Below are positions 25,655 through 34,010 of a stretch of DNA of 64,000 nt, in pieces. Within the stretch, counting starts at the first letter, position 1, and each line of letters begins with the position of its first letter. Under the pieces are notes generated by a model. The model saw nothing but the letters and a program-made list of their open reading frames with translations, was not told where the DNA came from and did no database searches. The DNA comes from Nodosilinea sp. WJT8-NPBG4 (GTDB lineage Bacteria > Cyanobacteriota > Cyanobacteriia > Phormidesmidales > Phormidesmidaceae). The position numbers and the translations under genes are program-made. The stretch spans positions 1-64,000 of the forward strand of contig JAHHHQ010000038.1 of the NCBI GenBank assembly GCA_019359285.1, read 5' to 3'.

Positions 25655-28600
25655 ATGTCAACGTCTTTGCTTGTTCTTAAAATTGTTGGTCCACCCCTAG
25701 CTCAGGGGCTTTTGGCCGCTTTCGATATTAAATCGAAGCTCGCTAATGCTGTGACTCCAAAGAACATGGGTACAGTATCCCGTAACTTGCTAAAGCTTGG
25801 AGCAGATGGCTTTAGCAAATCACCAGAACTTGAGAAGATCGCTAAGCAAATGGCGGATGATATTCGCCCGCTGTTTGAGGGGCAAAACAGGCAGGTGACG
25901 ATAAACAGCCGTGATGCAATCTTGTTAGGGCTAGCGCAGACGTTGATTTCAGCTGGGTTGACCCAGGCAGGCCTAGCAGACATGAATTTTGATGCGGCAA
26001 CGCTAGAGCAGCACCTGCTAGAGGTAAATCCAGGAGTTGATCGCGATTTATCAGCAGCTGAGCGGGCGATATATAGGCAAACTATAGCTAAGGTGAGCCG
26101 GCGGTTGATTGAAGCGGCACCTGCGGTAGAGGGGTATGAGCAAGCAAAAACTGTCAAGATGTTGCAGCAGTTAGAAGCTATCGCTCAACAGTTAGGTTTA
26201 GAGCGCGATCTGGCGATTCAATCTGAGGATGCCTTTGTAGAACGCTATCGCAAGGTGGTGAAAGACGAGTTAGATCGTCTGGAGGTGTTTGGCCTGTCCC
26301 GCATGGATCGCTTGACGAGTCAGCAGAGCCTGAGCATGGCTTACATTACGCTAACGGCAAGTGGAATTGTAGATAGCGACGATGAAAAGGGTGCTGCCAA
26401 AGTCTTGAAAGCTGGACACCACGCCATAGACGGTGAATGGCCAGACCGGGAGCAAAGGAGAGTTTTAAGCCAGGTCGATGATGCCATCTGCGACTGTCGG
26501 CGGCTGATGATTCGTGGCGGGGCGGGGGCTGGCAAAAGCACATTGATGCAGTGGCTAGCCGTGCGGGCCGCAAGCCAGAGCTTTGAAGGCAAGCTCATCA
26601 CCTGGAACAGTAAAATCCCGTTTTTTATTCGCCTGCGTAGTTTGTTAGAGGACGAGTTTCCACCCCCCGAAAGGTTCCCGGCGCTGATTGCGAAAAACAT
26701 TGTGGCTCAGATGCCAGAGGGATGGGTACACAAGTATTTAGAGCGTGGGCAAGCCCTGGTGCTGATCGATGGGGTAGATGAGCTACCCCGGCAGGCCCGA
26801 GAAGACTTTTTTGAAGCCTTGAAAGATTTAGTACGAGACTTCCCCGATACCACCTATGTTGTTACCTCTCGACCCTCTGGACTAAAGACTGCGGAGGGCG
26901 ACGTGTGGCAGGTCTGGGAAGATTGGGTCGGTGCTCACGATTTCAAAAACCTGACCCTAGAGCCCATGACGCCAGCCAAGGTAGAGGCATTTGTAACCCA
27001 ATGGCATAAAGCGTTGGGCAACTCGCCATCGAATTTGGAGCAAACCCCTGGGCAAACAGCCCAGAAGCTCAATCGTCAGCTGCGGCAGCGACCGGAACTC
27101 CAGCGGCTGGCCTCGACGCCATTGCTCTGTGCGATGATTTGCGCTCTGCATCGAGAGCGGCTAGAAACCCTGCCCAGCGCCAGGCTACAGCTCTACGAAG
27201 AGTGTATTGACATGCTGCTCAATCGGCGGGATGTTGGGCGAAAAATCAGGTTGGATGAAACCTACCAAATTGGCTTAGATGAACGGCAAAAGCTTGAACT
27301 GCTACGCAGCCTGGCATTAAAGTTTATGCGATCAAAGCTTTCAAGCCTAGAATCTGACCGGGTAGATAACCATTTTCAGCTGGAGCTAAAGAATACAAAC
27401 TTACCCGAAACCGTAACTGGAAAGCAGATTCGAGAATTATTTGTTGATCGGGCAGCTCTCCTACGGGAGCCTGTGGTGGGTCAAATAGATTTTGCCCATC
27501 GCACTTTTCAAGAGTACTTAGCGGCAGAAGCGATTCTGCGTGATGACCAATTAGAGGAATTGCTGCAAAAGGCTTCGGATGATCAGTGGCGTGAATCCAT
27601 TATCGTAGCGGCAGGACTGGCTAGACCTAAAGAATGCGAAAGGCTTTTAGAATTTCTGATCGATCACGGGCATAGCAATCCTGAAGATCGTCAGTATCTA
27701 CACTTTTTAGCGGTTGCCTGTTTAGAAACAGTAATAAAGGTTTCTCCAAAGACCCGTGATAGGGTCTTGACTTCTGCAAAGGCGCTGATTCCTCCCAAAG
27801 ACAACGATGAAGTGGCATTAGTCGTAAGGGCTGGCAATGAAGTAGTACCCCTCTTAAGCTATGCAGCTGAATACTCAGGTGAAGAAGCTAGCAACTGTGT
27901 TGAAGCCCTGGTCAGAATAGGGACTAGAAAAGCAATGGAGACCCTGGAAGACTATGCAAAAGCAACATTTGAATCAGGTCAATTTGAAGTAGGTCAGGCC
28001 CTTGGTCGAGGATGGGATATTTTTGACCGTGACATCTATCTAACCCAGGTTTTATTCCACGCTAAATCCTTGTCTTTATCCCAAACGCAGGTGAGCGATC
28101 TTTCGCCCTTGAGTGGCCTGACTCAGCTCAGTGAATTGTATTTAGACCAAACGCAGGTGAGCGATCTTTCGCCCTTGAGTGGCCTCACTCAGCTCAGGAT
28201 CTTGTCTTTATCCCAAACGCAGGTGAGCGATCTTTCGCCCTTGAGTGGCCTGACTCAGCTCAGTGAATTGTATTTAGACCAAACGCAGGTGAGCGATCTT
28301 TCGCCCTTGAGTGGCCTCACTCAGCTCAGGATCTTGTCTTTATCCCAAACGCAGGTGAGCGATCTTTCGCCCTTGAGTGGCCTCACTCAGCTCAGGATCT
28401 TGTCTTTATCCCAAACGCAGGTGAGCGATCTTTCGCCCTTGAATAACCTCACTCAGCTCAGTGAATTGTATTTAGACCAAACGCAGGTGAGCGATCTTTC
28501 GCCCTTGAATAGCCTCACTCAGCTCAGTGAATTGTATTTAGACCAAACGCAGGTGAGCGATCTTTCGCCCTTGAATGGCCTGACTCAGCTCAGTGAATTG

Positions 28601-29143
28601 TATTTAGACCAAACGCAGGTGAGCGATCTTTCGCCCTTGAATGGCCTCACTCAGCTCAGTTACTTGTCTTTATCCCAAACGCAGGTGAGCGATCTTTCGC
28701 CCTTAAGTGGCCTCACTCAGCTCAGGATCTTGTCTTTATCCCAAATGCAGGTGAGCGATCTTTCGCCCTTAAGTGGCCTCACTCAGCTCAGGATCTTGTC
28801 TTTATCCCAAACGCAGGTGAGCGCTCTTTCGCCCTTGAGTGGCCTCACTCAGCTCAGTTACTTGTCTTTATCCCAAACGCAGGTGAGCGCTCTTTCGCCC
28901 TTGAGTGGCCTCACTCAGCTCAGTTACTTGTATTTAGACCAAACGCAGGTGAGCGATCTTTCGCCCTTGAGTGGCCTCACTCAGCTCAGTGAATTGTATT
29001 TAGACCGAACGCAGGTGAGCGATCTCTCCCCCTTGAAGCATTTAGAGAACCTAGCGATTTTTACCGACGACGAGGAAAAAGCAAAACAGTGGAAGGCAGA
29101 AGGAATGAAGGTTGCATTAGGTACAAGGTTGGCGAGAGTTTGA
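25655..29143 (+). CDS. NACHT-domain STAND ATPase with modular leucine-rich repeat array
   Basis: This 1162-residue NLR-like protein has three visible parts. An alpha-helical N-terminal region of about 280 residues has no assigned effector motif. A NACHT ATPase follows, with P-loop RGGAGAGKSTLMQWL near residue 288, Walker B LVLIDGVDELP near residue 370 and TTYVVTSRPSG after it. A helical region leads to residues 810-1126, which are 14 copies of a 22-residue LRR of the type QTQVSDLSPLSGLTQL plus six variable residues, with a partial fifteenth copy. Related bacterial NACHT proteins act in antiphage defence by sensing an invader and triggering cell death. Here the sensor would be the LRR face. 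Its neighbours are Uma2 and an unknown gene between futB and futA. The ligand and effector activity are unknown. Confidence 0.9.
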   Translation: MSTSLLVLKIVGPPLAQGLLAAFDIKSKLANAVTPKNMGTVSRNLLKLGADGFSKSPELEKIAKQMADDIRPLFEGQNRQVTINSRDAILLGLAQTLISAGLTQAGLADMNFDAATLEQHLLEVNPGVDRDLSAAERAIYRQTIAKVSRRLIEAAPAVEGYEQAKTVKMLQQLEAIAQQLGLERDLAIQSEDAFVERYRKVVKDELDRLEVFGLSRMDRLTSQQSLSMAYITLTASGIVDSDDEKGAAKVLKAGHHAIDGEWPDREQRRVLSQVDDAICDCRRLMIRGGAGAGKSTLMQWLAVRAASQSFEGKLITWNSKIPFFIRLRSLLEDEFPPPERFPALIAKNIVAQMPEGWVHKYLERGQALVLIDGVDELPRQAREDFFEALKDLVRDFPDTTYVVTSRPSGLKTAEGDVWQVWEDWVGAHDFKNLTLEPMTPAKVEAFVTQWHKALGNSPSNLEQTPGQTAQKLNRQLRQRPELQRLASTPLLCAMICALHRERLETLPSARLQLYEECIDMLLNRRDVGRKIRLDETYQIGLDERQKLELLRSLALKFMRSKLSSLESDRVDNHFQLELKNTNLPETVTGKQIRELFVDRAALLREPVVGQIDFAHRTFQEYLAAEAILRDDQLEELLQKASDDQWRESIIVAAGLARPKECERLLEFLIDHGHSNPEDRQYLHFLAVACLETVIKVSPKTRDRVLTSAKALIPPKDNDEVALVVRAGNEVVPLLSYAAEYSGEEASNCVEALVRIGTRKAMETLEDYAKATFESGQFEVGQALGRGWDIFDRDIYLTQVLFHAKSLSLSQTQVSDLSPLSGLTQLSELYLDQTQVSDLSPLSGLTQLRILSLSQTQVSDLSPLSGLTQLSELYLDQTQVSDLSPLSGLTQLRILSLSQTQVSDLSPLSGLTQLRILSLSQTQVSDLSPLNNLTQLSELYLDQTQVSDLSPLNSLTQLSELYLDQTQVSDLSPLNGLTQLSELYLDQTQVSDLSPLNGLTQLSYLSLSQTQVSDLSPLSGLTQLRILSLSQMQVSDLSPLSGLTQLRILSLSQTQVSALSPLSGLTQLSYLSLSQTQVSALSPLSGLTQLSYLYLDQTQVSDLSPLSGLTQLSELYLDRTQVSDLSPLKHLENLAIFTDDEEKAKQWKAEGMKVALGTRLARV
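28082..29005 (+). repeat. 14-copy 66-bp tandem repeat encoding LRRs
   Basis: Fourteen exact-length 66-base units run from 28082 to 29005, with a degenerate fifteenth to about 29062. The first roughly 48 bases of each unit (CAAACGCAGGTGAGCGATCT onward) are almost invariant. The last 18 bases occur in a few interchangeable forms encoding SELYLD, RILSLS, SYLSLS or SYLYLD. Two units carry GCT instead of GAT (VSA for VSD), and the SG/NG/NN/NS pair also varies. Near-identity at DNA level implies recent expansion or gene conversion. Confidence 0.95.
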
Positions 29144-29466
29144 TAGCTGTAGCAACTTCATCCCAACATACAAGAATGCGGGAATCCATTAGCAATTGGG
29201 GTACTTCCCAAGGATTGTCTCCATGGGAATGACAGGCATACCCACCTACACAGGCGACTACCTCTGGCCGAGCGAAACCCACTATCAAGCCGCCCAACCC
29301 AAAATTCCCGATCGCATCGAATAGCTTTTTTCACAAGCGCAGGCCTAAAGCTCTCCTCCTACCAATGGGGTTGACCTGGCGATCGCCCCTTACCCCCTGG
29401 GCACCCTATTGCGATGGCAGATGGCCGTCATTTGCCGTGCCAAACCATCGCAAGGTGCTCTACCTT
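29144..29466. other. Intergenic region after the NACHT-LRR gene
   Basis: The 323 bases hold no recognised gene. A 31-codon frame at 29229-29324 (MTGIPTYTGDYLWPSETHYQ and 11 more residues) has protein-like composition and may be a remnant of a larger gene. I cannot assign it. No clear terminator is seen after the NACHT gene. Confidence 0.4.
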
Positions 29467-29955
29467 ATGCCATACCAAAATATCAGTGCCGACCTGTCTA
29501 CCACAGACCTCAACGAAATCAAAGCTGCCCTGGCCACCATCCAGCAAAAGATGCCGTTCTTAGTCAACCTCACCACCGAAGAACGTCGCCGCCTCTACAA
29601 AATGGGCGACAAAAGCCTTGCCTTTGTCAGCAATAGCCTCACCGCTGCCCAGGCCAACCCCGATATTTTGCCCGCCAGCTTCGACACCGCCGAGTTAGCC
29701 CGCGACTACCAGCTCGCCACCGTGCTGAGCGAACTGCGGCTCAACCTGCGCCAGATGACCGAAAAGGTCGACGACACCCTACTAGCCGTGGGCAGCGAAG
29801 CCATGACCAGCAGCCTCAGTGTCTATGACTATGTCAAAGCCGCCGCCAAACGCCAGCCTGGTCTCAAAGCCGTTGCTGCCCAGCTCGGGGAGCGCTTTAA
29901 GTCTATGCGTCAAAAAGCCGAGAAAGTAGACGTGATGGCCGAGGCTCGGCCCTAG
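29467..29955 (+). CDS. Conserved hypothetical protein followed by 21-bp repeat array
   Basis: This 162-residue soluble protein is of unknown function: ISADLSTTDLNEIKAALATI, FLVNLTTEERRRLYKMGDKS, FVSNSLTAAQANPDILPASF, then helices with VDDTLLAVGSEAMTSSLSVY. It looks all-alpha. I have seen similar small proteins in several phyla without function. I take the start at 29467 (MPYQNIS); an upstream ATG at 29365 adds a Trp/Pro-rich segment unlike the rest. Its last codons merge into a degenerate 21-base tandem repeat, so related genes may have longer heptad-repeat tails. Confidence 0.7.
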   Translation: MPYQNISADLSTTDLNEIKAALATIQQKMPFLVNLTTEERRRLYKMGDKSLAFVSNSLTAAQANPDILPASFDTAELARDYQLATVLSELRLNLRQMTEKVDDTLLAVGSEAMTSSLSVYDYVKAAAKRQPGLKAVAAQLGERFKSMRQKAEKVDVMAEARP

Positions 29956-30227
29956 CCGCTTGAGGGCCTGATACTCAAGGCCGAAGCGCTGAGACTCAAC
30001 TGTGAGGCTAAAACACTCAGGCTTGAGTCTATCTATATTGACCCGCGAGAGTGTGAGTCTCGCCGTCGAGACTTTTTGCCTCAACTGTGAGAATGGTGGC
30101 CTCGCTGTCGAGGTTTAAAGCTAGGGGGTTGAGGTGCGATCGCCTGGCTGTTGAGTCTCAGAGACTCGGCATTGAGCCTTACACTCTCGCGGTTGAGTCT
30201 CTGAGCTTAGGCGTCAAGGTCCCCGGT
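29932..30227. repeat. Degenerate 21-bp (seven-codon) tandem repeat array
   Basis: From the last codons of the preceding gene to 30227 the sequence keeps a 21-base period with the loose consensus CTC-nnnn-T/C-GAG-nnnnnnnnn. Examples are CTCAACTGTGAGGCTAAAAC (29995), CTGGCTGTTGAGTCTCAGAG (30144) and CTCGGCATTGAGCCTTACAC (30165). One unit (30121-30143) is 23 bases. In one plus frame it reads as a heptad pattern such as LAVESQR LGIEPYT LAVESLS. Stop codons interrupt it, so as a whole it is probably not translated now. Confidence 0.7.
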
Positions 30228-30260
30228 CTTCATCAGCAATCCTCGAACCCTTTAAACGAC

Positions 30261-30290
30261 GAATGCCCTCTCAAACCTGAGAGGGCATTC
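30261..30290. terminator. Terminator hairpin at the 3' end of futA
   Basis: GAATGCCCTCTCA (30261-30273) and TGAGAGGGCATTC (30278-30290) form a perfect 13-base stem with an AACC loop. It lies 33 bases downstream of the futA stop on the minus strand and also after the plus-strand repeat array, so it may end transcripts from both sides. No strong T run follows. Confidence 0.65.
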
Positions 30291-30323
30291 ATCAGTCAGC
30301 AAATGGAGCTAGCTATCCTAGAC

Positions 30324-31385
30324 CTACTTCCAACCGGCGCGATCGGTGATGCGCAGAGCTTCGGGGTTGTTGCTGCCAAACACCGAGGCATTCAGCGGGT
30401 CTTCTTTAAATTCGCCGAAGCCTGCCACCACAGAGTCGACCTCAACGCCTGCCACTACGGGGTACTCGTTGTTGCTCTCCGCGAAAATGCGCTGAGCCTC
30501 GGGGCTCGCCAGATACTCCAGGAACTTCACAGCAGCCTCAGCGTTGGGCGCGGTCTTCACCACCCCGGCACCGCTGATGTTGACGTGGGTGCCGCGATCG
30601 TCCTGGTTGGGGAAAAACACGCCCATCTTTTCAGCGATCGCCTGCTCCTCAGCCTTGTCAGACTTGGCCAGGCGGGCAAAGTAGTAGGTGTTGGAGATGG
30701 CAACATCGCCCAGCCCAGCAGCAGCGGCCTTGATCTGGTCGCTATCGCCACCCTCAGGGTCGCGGGCAAAGTTGGCCACTAAGCCCCGCGCCCACTCTTC
30801 GGCATCTTCGGCCCCGTGGGCAGCAATCATCGACCCAACGAGGGACTGGTTGTAAATATTGGTCGAGCTGCGAACCAGAATCCGCCCGCGCCACTTGGGG
30901 TCGGCCAGATCTTCGTAGGTCGATAGCTCAGAGGGGTCAACGGTGTCTTTGTTATATACCAGCACCCGCGCCCGCTTGGTCAGGCCAAACCACAGCCCTT
31001 CGGGGTGGCGCAGATTTTCGGGAATCGCCTCGCTCAGTATCGAGGAGGTGACCGGCTGGAACATGTCCTCTTGCTCAGCGCGCCAGAGGCGACCGGCGTC
31101 CACAGTCATGAGAATGTCAGCGGGGCTGTTTGCGCCCTCGCTCTTGATGCGCTCGATCAGCTGGTCGGCTTCGGCCTCAACCACGTTGACGCGGATGCCC
31201 GTGGCTTCCCGGAAGCCAGTGTAGATCTGGTCGTCAGTGTCGTAATGGCGGGCAGAGTAGAGATTGACCACCGGCCTACGGCGAAAGCCAAACTGAGCGT
31301 TGGCCGGGCGCTGGCGCAGGTAGCCTGTGGTTACAGCGGCGGCGGCAGCACCGGCTCCTAAAAATGCGCGTCTTCCTAATCTCAT
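30324..31385 (-). CDS. futA: Ferric iron ABC transporter substrate-binding protein
   Basis: The 353-residue periplasmic protein captures Fe(III) for the Fut system. It has a twin-arginine signal, [20 protein letters not shown], then the FutA/FbpA core: [40 protein letters not shown] and paired Tyr ligands in [13 protein letters not shown] near residue 245. I start at 31385 for the Tat signal; the longer frame from 31514 lacks it at the N-terminus. It is convergent with the NACHT/unknown gene block and about 5.5 kb from futB. Iron (Fur) regulation is expected, but I do not see a clear Fur box. Confidence 0.93.
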   Translation of the reverse strand: MRLGRRAFLGAGAAAAAVTTGYLRQRPANAQFGFRRRPVVNLYSARHYDTDDQIYTGFREATGIRVNVVEAEADQLIERIKSEGANSPADILMTVDAGRLWRAEQEDMFQPVTSSILSEAIPENLRHPEGLWFGLTKRARVLVYNKDTVDPSELSTYEDLADPKWRGRILVRSSTNIYNQSLVGSMIAAHGAEDAEEWARGLVANFARDPEGGDSDQIKAAAAGLGDVAISNTYYFARLAKSDKAEEQAIAEKMGVFFPNQDDRGTHVNISGAGVVKTAPNAEAAVKFLEYLASPEAQRIFAESNNEYPVVAGVEVDSVVAGFGEFKEDPLNASVFGSNNPEALRITDRAGWK

Positions 31386-31690
31386 AGGGTTGTTTACCTC
31401 CAAAAAATAAACCTCAACTAAATCTCTAGGCAACGTCACCCAGATGGCCCAGAGCATTGAGATATCAGGTTGCATTGTATCGCTTAATGCGACCTTCTCT
31501 TGATAATGCCGCATTTAAGCTTAGCCCTGTGGCGAATGGTCGCAATACCCTTGCGCTTCGCTGATGTCTCTGCTATTAGGCCAGCGCCCCATAGGCAAGC
31601 GCTTGAGGCTAGAGAAGAATAGCTTTACAATGGCCAATGAAGAATAAGTCTTGTTAGCTTAACCGCATCTGCGATTGCAACCTCTCGACA
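31386..31690. other. Divergent promoter region futA / proline-rich protein
   Basis: The 305-base gap lies between two divergent genes. It should contain the futA promoter and possibly a Fur site, but no 19-base Fur palindrome is convincing to the eye. AT-rich tracts occur near 31620-31660. Confidence 0.4.
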
Positions 31691-32470
31691 ATGGCTCCCA
31701 GACTCACTACTCCACCGTTCTCCCTGAGCCGCGCTGCATCAAAGCCCAAAGGACGATCGCGCTCGTGGCTGGGGATGGGGTGTGCGATCGCCTCCCTCGC
31801 CGCCCACGGCGTCTTGCTGGCCCTAGTCGTCCCCGACTCAAACCAAACTCCCCCGTTGGCAGAAGACTTAGCAGAACCGGCTCCCCCACTAGAGGATGTG
31901 GCGTTGACCGTGCTGCCACCCGCTGTAGAGGCACCTCCAGCCGTAGCCCCAGTCAAAGCACCTTCTGCTCTAGCCTCGGCACAGCCTAGAGCAGCTACAA
32001 CCGCTGCATCTCCTCAGACCGCACCTCAAACCTCAATAGCGCCAATTCCCGCCGCTCAGCCCAAACCCTCGCCGCAGCCCGCGGCGGCTCCAGAACCGGC
32101 CTCAACTCCTCCCGCTTCGCCCGCCTCAGAACCGCCTGGCCCGCCAGCACTGTACGCCAACTTCCCCCATTTGGATGGGGCTCAGGCCGCCTGCGAAGGG
32201 CTGGCCGACTGCTGGCGTAGCCCGGTGAGCAGCAGCTGGCGCAGTGCCGCAGGCGATCTAGAAGCGCGGCTAGAATCCCAGGGCTACACCGTGAGCAACA
32301 TCACTGGCGAAGTCTTGTCGATAGACTCTGGGGTGCGAGTATATGCCGTCAGCAAGCCCGGTGAGCCCAACTATTACTTAAACCTGGTATCGGTGCGGGA
32401 GGGCGTGCTCTACACCATGACCGCCGAACCCATGACCTCTGACCAAGTGCTGGCTTTACAGCGATCGTAG
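31691..32470 (+). CDS. Membrane-anchored proline/alanine-rich protein, TonB-like layout
   Basis: The 259-residue protein has a basic N-terminus, one TM segment (GMGCAIASLAAHGVLLALVV), a Pro/Ala-rich spacer of about 100 residues and a compact C-terminal domain with PHLDGAQAACEGLADCWR and YTVSNITGEVLSIDSGVRVY. This cytoplasmic tail/TM/Pro-rich/C-terminal layout resembles TonB and related cyanobacterial envelope proteins. I see no YPxxA TonB signature, so the name is only a comparison. Divergence from futA suggests an envelope or iron-uptake link. Confidence 0.6.
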   Translation: MAPRLTTPPFSLSRAASKPKGRSRSWLGMGCAIASLAAHGVLLALVVPDSNQTPPLAEDLAEPAPPLEDVALTVLPPAVEAPPAVAPVKAPSALASAQPRAATTAASPQTAPQTSIAPIPAAQPKPSPQPAAAPEPASTPPASPASEPPGPPALYANFPHLDGAQAACEGLADCWRSPVSSSWRSAAGDLEARLESQGYTVSNITGEVLSIDSGVRVYAVSKPGEPNYYLNLVSVREGVLYTMTAEPMTSDQVLALQRS

Positions 32471-32599
32471 GCAGTCTTGAAACTATCTGGTTAGTCAAAA
32501 TTCGGGCGGGCAGTTCGACAGTTATCTCTTCCAACTGCCGTTGCGGAACTTCTCACACCAATGTGAGATAGCTACAGACCGTAGACGCCCAATAAAACG

Positions 32600-32646
32600 T
32601 TAGCCCGGCTTTTCCCGTTTTGAATGTTTGGAAAAAGCCGAGCTAA
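32600..32646 (-). terminator. Terminator downstream of nblA
   Basis: TTAGC-C-CGGCTTTT (32600-32613) pairs with AAAAGCCG-A-GCTAA (32633-32646), a 13-pair stem with one mismatch and a 19-base loop. On the minus strand it is followed by CGTTTTATT, giving a U-rich tail. It lies about 60 bases after the nblA stop. Confidence 0.65.
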
Positions 32647-32708
32647 TTGTCTGTGTGAGCGCTAAGCGTGAACTGTCTTGAGGTCATTGGCGTTTCTGGC
32701 AAAGGAAA

Positions 32709-32927
32709 TTATCCTTCTGCTAGTGCTTCGCGCAGGGAGTCGGGGCCCTTACCAATTTCCCAAGTGTTCTTCAGAATTTCCCGAAATGTGGTGGTTTGGT
32801 ACAGCATTGCTTCTTTGAGCTGCACGAGTAGCGTTTGAGCATCTTCTGGGGAAAGCGATTGCACTTGCTCTTCAAACACGCGAAGCTCGAACTGTTGCTC
32901 AAGGGGTAACTCTTGACGGATATCCAT
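32709..32927 (-). CDS. nblA: NblA/Ycf18 family phycobilisome degradation protein
   Basis: The 72-residue protein has the NblA pattern LPLEQQFELRVFEEQVQSLS followed by PEDAQTLLVQLKEAMLYQTT and FREILKNTW. NblA binds phycobiliproteins and hands phycobilisomes to Clp protease during nutrient starvation. The C-terminus (EIGKGPDSLREALAEG) is longer than in many NblA proteins. It has its own terminator and a divergent promoter region, so it is probably monocistronic. NtcA or NblR control is known for the family; no clear site was seen. Confidence 0.82.
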   Translation of the reverse strand: MDIRQELPLEQQFELRVFEEQVQSLSPEDAQTLLVQLKEAMLYQTTTFREILKNTWEIGKGPDSLREALAEG

Positions 32928-33218
32928 GATGACGTCTCTCTAATATGACTTCATGTTTATAAATGTAACACTTTGTTAAAGACTGTGTAGATATCTCTGC
33001 CTTGCGTGGTAGTCAACTTAACTGTCGTTTCCTATTCGAGGCATTCGACTCGGTAAACGTCACCCTGTACCGGCTCTCTAGGCGCGTAGCTCCATAGGGC
33101 CAAGTTTTTCTAAAAGATACACGTTAAGCACTGTCAAGTCTTCGCTCGTAAGTTGCATGCTCTTCAACCAGCTTTTTAGAATGATTTATGCAATTGATTA
33201 AGGCATCGCAGCAATCTG

Positions 33219-33950
33219 ATGCAAGCCAACACACCTACCCAAGAAGCCGACCGGCTTGAGGCGCTCAGGCAATATAAGGTTTTAGACACGCCTGTCGAGC
33301 GTTCCTACGACGACATCACCTCGCTTGCCGCCTTCATTTGCGACGTGCCGATTGCGCTAATTAGCCTAGTTGACGCAGAGCGGCAGTGGTTTAAATCCAA
33401 GGTAGGTCTTACGGCGCAAGAGACCAGCCGAGGTGTTTCCTTCTGCGCCCACGCCATTTTGAGCCCAGCCATCATGATTGTGAATGATGCTGCCGATGAC
33501 GAGCGGTTTGCCAACAATCCGCTGGTGACCGGCGAGCTAGGCATTCGATTCTACGCTGGAGTTCCTCTAATTTCTCCTGGTGGTCAGCCGATCGGAACGC
33601 TGTGTGTGATTGACAGAAAACCTAGGACTCTAGAGGTCTGTCAAATCAAAACTTTAGAAGCTCTGGCACGCCAGGTGGTGATGCAGTTAGAGCTACAGCG
33701 CGTGTCTTCACAACTAGCTGAGGCGCTGGAAAAAATAGAGCTGATGGCTGGATTGGTTCCCATTTGCTCCTATTGCAAGGGCATTCGAAACGATGAGGGC
33801 TATTGGTCAACTGTGGAGTCGTTTATTCAGCAATATTCGGATGTCGGCTTCACCCACGGGGTGTGCGACAACTGTATGAAACGACATTTCCCCGAGGTAG
33901 CAGAAGTTTTGCTCCCAAACCTAGAGACAGAAACCATTTTGGAAGAATAG
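33219..33950 (+). CDS. GAF-domain sensor protein with C-terminal cysteine cluster
   Basis: The 243-residue protein has one GAF domain (about residues 25-165: LEALRQYKVLDTPVERSYDD, FICDVPIALISLVDAERQWF, SFCAHAILSPAIMIVNDAAD, AGVPLISPGGQPIGTLCVID), then a short coiled segment and the conserved cyanobacterial C-terminal block VPICSYCKGIRNDEGYW...VCDNCMKRHFPE. The CxxC pairs could bind metal or act in redox sensing. It has no kinase or cyclase output, so it probably works through a partner. The ligand is unknown. Confidence 0.88.
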   Translation: MQANTPTQEADRLEALRQYKVLDTPVERSYDDITSLAAFICDVPIALISLVDAERQWFKSKVGLTAQETSRGVSFCAHAILSPAIMIVNDAADDERFANNPLVTGELGIRFYAGVPLISPGGQPIGTLCVIDRKPRTLEVCQIKTLEALARQVVMQLELQRVSSQLAEALEKIELMAGLVPICSYCKGIRNDEGYWSTVESFIQQYSDVGFTHGVCDNCMKRHFPEVAEVLLPNLETETILEE

Positions 33951-34010
33951 GCATACAGAAGCGTATGCGCTGGGACACATGCAGTAGTAGGAACGCAGCG
34001 CCCTGTGCCC

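Noticed and set aside
28082..29005. Tandem repeat that could be mistaken for a CRISPR array
   Set aside because: Units are contiguous 66-mers without unique spacers and stay in frame as LRRs.
30087..30782. Plus-strand 231-residue frame over the 3' part of futA
   Set aside because: It is antisense to the clear FutA frame; only its first 45 codons come from the 21-bp repeat array.
31386..31690. Fur box upstream of futA
   Set aside because: No stretch approaches the GATAATGATAATCATTATC palindrome well enough to call.
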